Origin: Chloranthus sessilifolius
Lineage: Eukaryota; Streptophyta; Magnoliopsida; Chloranthales; Chloranthaceae
Assembly (NCBI GenBank): GCA_021018995.1
Contig: CM037590.1
Location: 84,662,097-84,726,096, forward strand
Direction of reading: 5' to 3'
Length of the DNA: 64,000 bases
The notes under the pieces are model-generated. The model was not told the origin of the DNA. It saw nothing but the letters and a program-made list of their open reading frames with translations, and did no database searches. The position numbers were made by a program, and so were the translations under genes. This document shows, piece after piece, positions 45,520 to 54,785 of this stretch. How positions within the stretch are numbered: the stretch's first letter is position 1; each line of letters opens with the position of its first letter.

Positions 45520-47669
45520 TATTGTGGAATTCCAGTTTGCTGATTTATGGTATAAACATCAAGAGAAAATAAAGATGGGTTCAAAGACAATTGGAGATCC
45601 TAGACACCCAGATCTGAGGTCCTTTGTAGCAAGTTTTAAAAGTAAGTAAGGGGAAGTCCACAGAGAGGTGGTTTAGAATTAGGTAAATCTTCAGATCTGT
45701 AAGAGATCTGGCACCCTAACTAATGTTGGTCTAGCTAAAAGATAGGGGAGAGATTAGATTGGATTTTCACTTAATCTAAACTACAATTAAAATGTAGATT
45801 GTCTTAGATCGAATCTGGAGCCTCAGATCTTGCAGATGGAGGGTTTAAAAACTCAGAAAATAGGGAAGAACAGCTTGGAGGTTGTTTTCACTACAATCAG
45901 GTTGAGCCAAGCATATTACAGGGGTTCAAAAGCACACAAGTCCCTCAGCTGGCCATAAGCACAGCTACAGGGTATAAATTCCACTCTAAATCACAGGATC
46001 CACCTGGTCTTAAGGCTATGATCTGTCCACTTTAATGGTCATAGACCATCCTATAGACTTTATCAAATCCATGGATTACAACAGATGAATCTAATTGAGG
46101 CCTGAGCTTAGATTTACATTAAGGTTATGATCTATCCACTTTAATGGTCACAGACCATCCTAGAGATCTCCTACAAAGCTAGAGCCTCAATTAGAACAAT
46201 TAAAACCACTACAGATGCTATAATTTTTAGGTCACAGACGAAGGAAATTATAGGGATATTAGATCCATGGAATTCAGATGATAGCCAAGAGGTCTACCAG
46301 TTAAGTGGGTGAGCTGATTAAGCAACTCCTCTACACAAATCCGATCGAGCACAAAAAGGAATCAAAAGCGCTTTAGATCTAATTAAAACATTGAAAATGA
46401 CATTTACATTGCAATCAAACTCACTTTACAATGAAATGCTCTCAGATCTATAGTCTGTGCAGCAATTAACCCCAGCAACACTCCTAACCTTACTCAATCA
46501 CAGATCTAACTCACTCCTTGCTGCTCCTAGGGAATTAGCAAACCATGGTTGGGCTAAAAGAAGGAAAATAGAATCTCGTTGTAAGCTCTGATCTCCAGGA
46601 AATTGTTCAAAATTTTAATCTTTTTCAATGGCAATTGGGGATCTCTATATATAGCTTTCTCCTCTATTTTTCCTGCCAAAAATCCCTTCTAGAAGGTCGT
46701 CAGAGTTTGTTAGAGTTCTGTTAAAGCACGTGGGTCAGTTAGGGCTTTCTAGGGCATCTTCTAGAACCTTGCGTCGGTCACTAAAGTGCCTCAATTTGCG
46801 TGTAGCAGGTTACCAAATCTCAGCGTGTGCATAGCATAGTTTCTGAGGAGTTTAGCACACGATTTCGACAGGTTGGAGAAGCTTTCGACAGGTTAAAAGT
46901 AAGCTTGTAGCCCCTTTCTATAGGTTCCCTGGTCTCTTCGATAGGTACCGATAGGATGGATTTTCTCTTTGAAGTTTCAGGGTTCTCAGCCCATTATCTG
47001 GAGTATTCGATAGGTTGGCTGAGTAGTTCGATAGGTCTAGAGGTCCTTTTCGATAGGTTCAACTCTGCATGTCATCATCCCGATACAGTGGCTCTCATTC
47101 CTATCAAAAGGCTTAAGTATTCTTCGATAGGTTCAATTCTAGCGTCTTCATTTTGATAGGTTCAGGAAGCCTTCGACAGGTTCTCTTTTTCTCCTCAGGT
47201 AAGCTTTCGACAGGATGAGCTTTCTCTTTCATTCATCTGCTTGATAGGTTTAGGAATCCTGTCGAATCCCTCACTTCAGCACATGCCTTCCTCTTTTTGC
47301 CTTCAGATCCTATCGAGCCCTTCTCCAATTGCACAAATTCTTCTCTTTTATCCTTCAGCTCCTATCAAAATCTTCCAGATGCCCTTCCGATAGGTTGTTT
47401 TTAGACCTGTCTTCACTCCCTTTCCTTTGATCTGCTGCAGCCACGCAATCCAAGGGCTCAATGATGTGCTGCCCTCTGGTGTGCTGTTGGTAGGTCTGAA
47501 TAGTGTTGAGAGATGGCTTCTTTGTGGGCATTCTTAAGTGGTTTTTTGCATTATTATCAGCTTTCACTGCTATCTATAAAAGGCACTCAACAGAGGCTTA
47601 TTAGTGTGCTCACAGGTCTGTCAATGATCAGGTTAAAGGGTGAAAAGTGGTATTTTTCACCACTTAACA
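45520..47669 (-). repeat. 5' LTR of Athila A
   Basis: 2150 bases. TATA box (minus TATATATAG) at 46645-46653, motif cluster 46858-47400, hairpin boxes at 46010-46056 and 46120-46164. Followed by the duplicated TTATT at 47670-47674. The inner end has decayed from TG to TA. Confidence 0.93.
46010..46164 (-). repeat. Two Athila hairpin boxes in the A 5' LTR
   Basis: Minus-strand arms of the first, ATGGTCT and AGATCAT, pair with one G-U. The corresponding 3' LTR boxes are at 20966-21010 and 38162-38206, now separated by element B. Confidence 0.7.
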
Positions 47670-47674
47670 TTATT

Positions 47675-49645
47675 GGATTGCCAGTGCCGTTGTATTTGTC
47701 GAAGGCCAACATTTTAAGTTTGGGGGGTAAGGAGACCTCAGCGAACAAACACAAATTTTTGAAGTCCGTGGCGTGGATTTCAGCACCACCAATTTTCATC
47801 AATTGCTTTTGTATTTTGTCCAACTGTTCTTTCAGCTACTCTGACTCTTTGGATACAGGGATCACTTTCTCGATAGCTGGTTGGATCTCGCTTTGTGCTA
47901 CCAGGGGGTGGAAAATGATAGGAGGAGGGTTGAGGCTGGTTAATGTCCCACCATAGGCTCCATTGTTCCTAATCTCGTCCTCTTCATACTATTGGTTGGC
48001 ATAATATGCAGTGAGGGGGGGATTATCTTGTTGGTGTTGCATGGGTTGGATGGGAATGGCATGTGTGGGGATTGGGTGAGCCCATTGGGGATGAGGGAAA
48101 GTTTGTTGGATGATGGGATGAGAGAAAGTTGGATTTTAGGGTGGGGCTTGGTGAGGCTATTGGGCATGAGGGAAGGTTTGAAGCTAACTTTGAGATGTAG
48201 GGGTATGGGTAAAATGGGCATGGGTTTGAGCTGGCTATGAGGGTTGTGAATGGGTAAAATTTTGGAGGAATGGTGAAGGGTATTGGTATGAGGTTCAAAG
48301 GTTTTTGGGCTTGGGCTATGAAGCCTTGGGAGGGTTGGGTTGTGAAGCCTTGGTCATGATAGGATTGGGCTATGGGCCATTGGTGGGTTTGGGCTGTGGG
48401 CCCTTGGTGGGTCTAGGCCATGGGCCCTTAGTGGGTCTGACCCATTGGGCCTTGGTGGGTCTGGACCATGGGCCCTTGGTGGGTCTGGGCCATGGGCCAT
48501 TGGTGGGTATGGGCTGTGGGCCCTTGGAGGGTGTGGGCTTGGGTCAAATGGGTTTGGGCCATGGGTCCTTGGGTAAGGGTTTAGGCAATGGGCCCTTGGG
48601 GTATGTCGGCCTGGCCCATTGGGTTTTGAGGGGGTATGGGCCATGGGCCATTGATGGGTTTGGGCCATAGGCCCTTGATGGGTTTGGGCCATGGGCCCTT
48701 GGGTATGGTGATGGGGTGTTGGGCCAATGGGCCTTGGAGATCATGGGTGGTGGGGATTTGGGCCAATGGGCCTTGGTGAATGGTGGGATTTTGGGCCAAT
48801 GGGCCTTGGGGCATATGGGAGATAGGGGTTTGGATGGTGTGAATTATGGGGGGTTGATGGGGATCATGAGAGAGTGAAGCATGGAGATTGGCTAGGGTAT
48901 GGGATGGGTCCATGGATGTGGGGTGTGGATGATGGGGGGTATTTTGGGAAGTCTTCCATAAGGAGTAGGCTTGGAACATCTCCTCCATCATGGTGATGGA
49001 AGGAGGATCTGATGTGGGTGGTGGATTTAAGGGATGATTGGGTATAGATGGAGTAGATGTGGAGGGAAAATTGGCCATGGTCATGGTAAGTGATGGGATA
49101 TGGGATGGGTTGAAGGAATGTGGTGGGGCATTGACAAAGGGGGATGATGAAAGGTAAAGTGTAGGTATTTGGGAAAAATCGGGTATGGCCCCGGTATTAC
49201 TGGGCATGACTCGGGTAGATGGGGAGGCTTGTGGGGGGTTGGATAGGGTGGAGGTGACATAGGTGAAGGATGGTGGATTGGGTCTATATGGGAAAGGTGG
49301 AAAATGGCGCATGGGTGTGGATGTGGAAACTTGGGCTGGGTTTATCATGGATGGGGTTGGGAAATGTGTTGGGTTTTGAAGGGATGTGGATGGAATGGGT
49401 GGTTGGCTTGGCATGGACATGGGAGGAAAGGTAGCTTGGGAAAGAGATGGGGAATGGGGGGGTTGATTTTGGATATTTTGGGAAGTGGTGGTGGGGAAAA
49501 TGGGGGCGCCAAACAGGCCGGTAACGATAAAAGGGGATAGGGTGATGGGGATGGATGTGAAGGCTTCTCCCGAATGAGAGTGGGTTGGAGAATGTGGCGG
49601 GAATGAGTTGGGATCGGCGTTAGCCGGGTCCAATACCCACGACAT
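47675..49645 (-). pseudogene. gag: Ogre gag, N-terminal part, with Pro-rich minisatellite
   Basis: The open frame 49645-48581 (MSWVLDPANADPNSFPPHSP onward) is extremely Pro/Ser/Thr/His-rich, with WKTSQNTPHHPHP-type linkers. Near its end it runs into the 30-base minisatellite at 48305-48790. The more ordinary gag part lies at 47823-47675 (IQKQLMKIGGAEIHATD and LPPKLKMLAFDKYNGTGNP) and is cut by Athila A, continuing at 20472. Several stops and shifts separate the pieces. A long Pro-rich N-terminal region is common in Tat gag proteins, but this one is expanded. Confidence 0.8.
48305..48790 (-). repeat. 30-base coding minisatellite in the Ogre gag
   Basis: On the plus strand GGGCCCTTGGTGGGTCTGGG-type units recur about every 30 bases (for example 48379-48520); on the minus strand they encode AHGPDPPRAHSPNPP-like repeats in one frame and QGPLAQ / GPWPKPI in others. 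All frames stay mostly open, so expansion was tolerated. Confidence 0.8.
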
Positions 49646-49761
49646 CCTTTGGGAACGGGTTGGGTAAGGGTGCCTTGGATAAGGCCCAAAAATCCTCCTC
49701 CTTCTTCCCCTACGTGACAGTGGAGGGCAAGATGATGCCGTTGTGCCGGCACCACAAACTA

Positions 49762-49792
<31 letters not shown>

Positions 49793-51127
49793 TGTTTAAT
49801 TTTTTTGAGAAAATTTTGAAAAATAAAGGTTCCGAGGCCTTAGAATTCCCTTATTAGGTGGCTCTCGTACCCTAATTCAAGACCCGTGATGACGATTCTG
49901 GCGTACTTCGAAAGAATCAAAGGAGAACCTCCGATCTATTGAAGGCACATAAATCAAGGCAAACAACCTGATCCCCCAAAATGAGTCAAAAATAAGTTGC
50001 CTTCTTTTGACCGACAGAAGCGTATTGGGTGTCGGAGATGGCAAGGCCTAAACAGAGGTACTAAGCACACTAATCGGGGGACTCGGGAGGTGAGAAAGCC
50101 TTAGATTTTGGGCTGCTACTGTCCCGGAAGACTTGGCGCAACTAATACATGCGCCAAGGTAGCAGGGCCTCTTTTTTTCACTGGTGCAACTATTAGTTAC
50201 GCCAAGGTAAAAGTGGAGGATTTAAAGTTGGAGCAACTAATAGTTGCGCTAGTTATAAATTTCCAATTTTTGCACTGGCGCAACTAATACTTGCGCCAAG
50301 AAAAAATGATTCTCCAGATTCTAAAACAACAGGGAACAGCAGCCTGAAGGTGAGCCTTTTTTTTTGGGTTTTGTAGAAGCTAGGCTTCCAGGAACTGAGC
50401 TATTTTTTTGTGATTGATTCTCTCCTCACCGCACCTAAAGGGTTTGAGTCCGGTATAACTCTCTAGCGTGCGCCCTAAGGGTTTTAAGCTTTGGAATGGA
50501 AACCCACCTGATATACCTCCGATGCAAGTGCCTTCTCAGATGCTAGATGGGTTGGGACTTTTCTGGATCATCACCACTAGGGGCTGCCGCCATACTAATA
50601 CCCGAGTGGTTGTTGTATGCCTAAACCCAACCCTTTGAAAATTTATCCCGTAAAAACAAGTTAATTAAGCTCCCTATTCTTGATTCAATTTTACCTTCCT
50701 TTTTTTTTTCAAGATATTTTTTTTTTATGGAAGTTTTCTTTAGTCCAAAAGATGGGGGTGATGACCCCGTGCTGCCACTACGGGCCGGCGTCCACTGTCG
50801 GAATATGTTTGCACAAGTAGGCCCGCCAATCGGCTAAGGTACTTTAAATGACGGAAAATTAAAGAAATTGAAAGACAATGCTCAAGTAGGCTCGCCGATC
50901 GGCTAAGGCACTAAAAATTCTAAAAAAGTAAAGAAATTTAAAGACTATGCGCAAGTAGGCCCGCCAATGGACTAAGGCTCGTAAATGGCGTAAAAGTAGG
51001 GGTAAGTAAAATGACTTAATCGGAGGGTGAGTAAAAAAACAGCAAAAATAAAATTAAAAAAATCAATAAAATATTAGGAAAATAAAAAATAAAGAGGCCT
51101 AGTTCAAGGAGAAGCTCTACTAGCTAC
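49646..51127 (-). repeat. Ogre leader with palindromes and a 69-base triplicate
   Basis: No gene is supported here. Four motif-3 palindromes lie at about 50132-50160, 50180-50208, 50228-50252 and 50274-50301. At 50811, 50880 and 50949 the string CAAGTAGGCCCGCCAATCGG or a variant starts a unit of about 69 bases. A TA run lies at 49757-49785. Confidence 0.8.
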
Positions 51128-51145
51128 TTCCCAGCAGAGTCGCCA
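51128..51145 (-). other. Primer-binding site of the Ogre element
   Basis: The minus strand reads TGGCGACTCTGCTGGGAA two bases after the LTR end. Ogre elements are reported to use tRNA-Arg; I have not matched it to a tRNA. Confidence 0.75.
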
Positions 51146-51147
51146 TC

Positions 51148-52820
51148 TGTGCAGTCGTGGAATTTTTGACTATCCCTCTGCAACGATGGGCTCGCTAACA
51201 AAATTATAGAGTCGCCACCCAGAGCTTTTGCTGTCTTAGGATGTCTAGTTCATTTTTATGAGCACCGAAGTGCTAAAAATATGACTCTGAATTCGGTCCA
51301 CACCAAAGGCTCTTGGGTAGGGGCTTCGGTTATCAATCGGGAAGGTGTTAGGCACTTGATCAACCCGCTTAACGTGGTCTCTACTAATAGCCAACACAAA
51401 AATAAAGTAAAAGAAAAGAAAATGGCTTCCTGTTGCCCAAATGGGCCTTAAATCCAATTTGTGCCCCTCCATTCCTACCGAAACTTCGGCGGCGTAACGG
51501 CACAAATGAAAGGATGGGAAGAGCTAAAAGAGATAGAAGAAGAAAGGGGAGAGCCGGAGCCCTCGGGCCCTTGTAGCATTGTAGGAGAGCCTTGCATGCC
51601 TTGCTTTGATGAGCTCTTAAAGGCTTTGTATGGTATGGAATAGGGTTCTAACTCCTAAGACTTGAAGCGAAGAGGTTGAGAAGGGAGGCTAGGGGATCAC
51701 ACACACCTAGGCTAAGGGTTTTGGATGCAAGAACAAGCTTGAAATGAGGTTGGGAGATTCTAGAATTTAGGTGAAAATGGTATACAAAAGGGAGGAAGAA
51801 CTTCTCACTTTGAGCTCTTTCTCTCTTAAGCAAATTTCTCAACCCCTACACCAAGGGGTGGGGGTCTCTATTTATAGGAAATGGGTGGGTTAGGAGGGTG
51901 TTTAGATGCTAATCAAGATTAGGAATTAGGTAATCTAACATCTAAGGTTTCCTAGGGTTTTTGAAGCCTTGAAATATGGGAGAAGGTCCTCCAATGGTGG
52001 ATGATAGGGTGAGGCTTTAGGCCACTTGATGGGTTGCAAATAGGGTATAGAAGGGTGCAACAGAACTATCAAAACACACTCCAAAGGTCAAGGTGGTCAA
52101 CAAGTCAAACCCCAATCACGAATTTTGGGGTAAAAGACAGGGTTACTGTTCATATGCTTGGCACAACTATTTAGTTGTGCCAGGAAAATGTACAGTAAAA
52201 CAATGCTAAATAGTGCCTTGGAAGTTGCCTCGCGAGGGTGGGGTCCACTTTAATACAGGCACAACTATTAGTTGCGCCAGGCTTAAATTCTGGGAAAATG
52301 GCTTAGTGCAACTAATAGTTGCGCCATGTAAAAGTATAACTGGCGCAACTATTAGTTGTGCCATGCCATTTATGGGGAGAAATGGCCTGGCGCAACTATT
52401 AGTTGTGCCAAATCTCAAGGGGGGACCCGAGGCCCACTTGAAATTACTCCTTTGCCCTTCGGGTTCAGACCGCCATATCTTTCGATGTATAATTCTGATT
52501 GGGGCAATTCTTGGACCGTTGGAAAGCTGAAGACTTCTACTTTTCAATAGTATAAGATTCAATTATAGTAAAAGGCCATAGCTAGTTCTAGTTTACCACT
52601 CCTTTTCCAAGGCTCGAAAGGTTAGGTTTGGGTTCAGAACAGGTTCTAAGGGTTAGGATTGATTTCTAAAAGTTTGAGGCAGGTTCCTAGGAGATCTAGG
52701 GTGATTCCTAAAGGTTTGGGGTTATTCTTAAGGGTTTCATACATGCCATCAAAATCTCGGGAACGCGCCTCTCTCGAAATGTGCTTCGATCAGGCCTTAG
52801 GCCAAATTTGGGTGTCTATA
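51148..52820 (-). repeat. 5' LTR of the Ogre element
   Basis: 1673 bases. Five palindromes at about 52157-52185, 52255-52281, 52302-52328, 52338-52365 and 52386-52412 lie upstream (minus) of the TATA box at 51868-51876. The LTR start has decayed from TGTAGACACC to TATAGACACC. The duplicated AGATT follows at 52821-52825. Confidence 0.93.
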
Positions 52821-52825
52821 AGATT

Positions 52826-53572
52826 GAAGAAGACATGCTTCGATCCTGCATGTTAGACTTCCGAGGTAATTTGGATGACCACCTTCTTCTGATTGAGTTT
52901 TCTTATAAGAATAACTTTCAAGCAAGCATTGGGATGTTGCCTTTTAAAGCTCTTTATGGCCGAAGCTATAGGACACCACTTTGTTGCGATGAGGTTGGTG
53001 AAAGAAAAATGCTTGGGCAGGAACTCGTACAAACCACGACCGAGAAGGTTAATGTTATCTGTTAGAGGTTGAAAGAAGCTCAGGATCATCTAAAGGCCTA
53101 TGCTAACCATAGAAGACGCTTGATCGAATTCAAAATTGGTGATTTGGTTTTCATCCGTGTGTCACCGGCTAAAGGAAACATGCATTTTGGAATGCGAGGA
53201 AAACTACGTCCGAGATACGTGGGACCATTCATTATTATAGATCTCATCGGCGAGGTTGCTTATCAAATTTCACTTCCGCCTCACTTCACCAACATACATA
53301 ATGTGTTCCATGTGTCTATGTTGCGCAAATACCTGCCCGATCCATCTCACGTCCTTGATATTTAGCCGACTGCAGTCAAGGATGATCTGACCATCATAGA
53401 GAAGCCTGTTCGAATCATAGACCAAAAGAAAAAGCCCGTTAAAGGTAGATCCATTCCTTTCATCACAGTTCAATGGCAACATCACCCACTGAAGGAAGCC
53501 ACTTGGAAACGTGAAGCCGAGACCATGGAGAAATACTTGGAACTGTTCACAACAGGTACATAATTTTTTAGG
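52826..53572 (+). pseudogene. pol: Tekay pol, 3' piece: IN C-terminus and chromodomain-like tail
   Basis: Directly after the AGATT duplication the frame reads EEDMLRSCMLDFRGNLDDHL, EFSYKNNFQASIGMLPFKAL and YGRSYRTPLCCDEVGE, the natural continuation of the IN at 4657. Next come AYANHRRRLIEFKIGDLVFI, MRGKLRPRYVGPFIIIDLIG and NIHNVFHVSMLRKYLPDPSH. After a TAG at 53363 the tail has EKPVRIIDQKKKPVKGRSIP, TVQWQHHPLKEATWKREAET and LELF, a chromodomain-like fold used by Tekay/Del elements to target chromatin. Only three stops in about 245 codons, fewer than in the 5' piece. Confidence 0.93.
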
Positions 53573-53583
53573 ACGAAAATATT

Positions 53584-53598
53584 ATAAGGGGGGGAGAA
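53584..53598 (+). other. Polypurine tract of the Tekay element
   Basis: ATAAGGGGGGGAGAA-like run immediately before the LTR start TGTAACGACC. Confidence 0.85.
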
Positions 53599-53737
53599 TG
53601 TAACGACCATAATTTTTCTAAATTAATTTTATGGTGTTAGATGCATTTTGCACCTTACACAGTGTTAGTTCAACACACTGAAACCTAACTTATTTGAGAA
53701 AAACTCATATATTTATTTTTGTCAATAATTGATACAA

Positions 53738-53807
53738 GTGGTGTAGTAGTCTATTGGTAAGAGGCTTGTATTATAGACAAGAGCTCAGAGGTTCAAAACT
53801 TGACATG
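53738..53807 (+). ncRNA. tRNA-like sequence in the Tekay LTR
   Basis: Box A-like TAGTCTATTGG (53747-53757) and box B-like GGTTCAAAAC (53790-53799) are 32 bases apart. AGTCT can pair with AGGCT as a D arm, and CTTGT with ACAAG encloses a 7-base loop, ATTATAG, exactly the size of an anticodon arm. The T stem is weak and no convincing acceptor stem is seen, so this is a tRNA-derived or tRNA-mimicking stretch rather than a working tRNA gene. Confidence 0.5.
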
Positions 53808-54569
53808 TAAGTTTTAAACCTTTATTTTAGGCTTGGAAGGAAATGCCTATACACCATTATTTGGTGTGACAGCCTAACACTGGATTATTCCCAATGCATT
53901 ATAAATAAGATGTTACAGATGACCCTGAAATCATAACTTCAAAAATTCTTTTTAAAAGAAAATCCTAGCCGTCTTATTCTTTTCTTTTCTTAAAAACCCT
54001 AGCTATCAAACATCTTATTCTCTAGCGACCCTCTTCTAAAAATACCTTAACCTATTTCTTAAATCTTTGTGTTCTTCCCTAAAGAATACCGTGATTGTTC
54101 CGCCGTCAAGATCATGGTGGAAGGAGAAATCGTCGACGGGCCATTGCGATTTGACACCAATCTTCTCAATTCTTCTCGCCTTTAAATTTTCGTTACGCTT
54201 CAAGAGGTGGGTACCCATCCATCCATCTCTTTCTTCTCAGATCCTGTCGCGTAGGATACGATTCGATCGCGTATCGACGGGCTAATTAAACAAATCATAG
54301 ATTTATTTTCTAAATAATATTACTCTAGGATTGAATAGATGGCTAACTTGATTTATGGTTTGATCTTAATTACTTTAATTATTTTTCTTGTTAGTGTTAA
54401 ATATTGTGTTTCAAAACTTGAATCCCAGATCTGTTCCGAAAACGCGACGGTCTGGTTAAGCCTTTTATTTAAACAAGGGAGCATCTCGACCGATTAATTT
54501 TGTAGACAATCGAATGACCCTTGTTTGGATGTGAATGTCCCGTGTGACTTGTTGTAATATAATCTTATA

Positions 54570-54785
54570 TTATATTATAAAAAATAAAAATAAAAAATCC
54601 CACAAGTACATTGATTTTATTTTATATTATAAAATCCCACTCAAGTACTTTGATTTTACAATATATAGTAAATCCCATTCAAGTACTTTGATTTTATATT
54701 ATATATTAAATTCCACTCAATATCTTTATTATATATTATATTATAAATTCCACTCAAGTACCCTTACTATTATAATATAAAATCT
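54570..54785 (+). repeat. AT-rich tandem array in the Tekay LTR
   Basis: AATTCCACTCAAGTACTTTG-type units with TATTATAAAAT spacers recur about five times, period 40-60 bases. Confidence 0.75.

Larger units (their letters stand above)
20478..47669 (-). mobile_element. Athila-type element A, lacking RT and IN
   Basis: Target duplication TTATT at 20473-20477 and 47670-47674. The 5' LTR is 45520-47669; the 3' LTR is split in two (20478-21066 and 38159-39711) by element B. Between them, reading right to left: primer-binding site, gag, protease, a short in-frame tail, a motif cluster, the small conserved ORF, the 3' UTR and polypurine tract. RT, RNase H, IN and the env-position ORF are absent, so A is non-autonomous. 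Own length is about 10.1 kb. Removing A restores the Ogre gag frame (KYNGTGNP joined to THLKSYCGD after the TTATT site). Confidence 0.93.
4658..52820 (-). mobile_element. Ogre/Tat-type Ty3/gypsy element
   Basis: Both LTRs are present (4658-10171 containing an insertion, and 51148-52820), flanked by the duplication AGATT at 4653-4657 and 52821-52825. On the minus strand the LTR starts TGTAGACACCC (decayed to TATAGACACCC in the right copy). The element reads, right to left: 5' LTR, primer-binding site, long leader, Pro-rich gag (interrupted by Athila A), PR with a G-patch-like segment, RT, RNase H, archaeal-type RNase H, IN, a 3.7 kb untranslated region with tandem repeats, polypurine tract and 3' LTR. 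The second RNase H and the long untranslated regions are Ogre/Tat hallmarks. Own length without nested elements is about 17 kb. Confidence 0.93.

Noticed and set aside
48305..48670. Plus-strand Gly/Leu-rich open frame that could be taken for a glycine-rich protein
   Set aside because: It is the complement of the coding minisatellite in the Ogre gag; repeats without stops keep several frames open.
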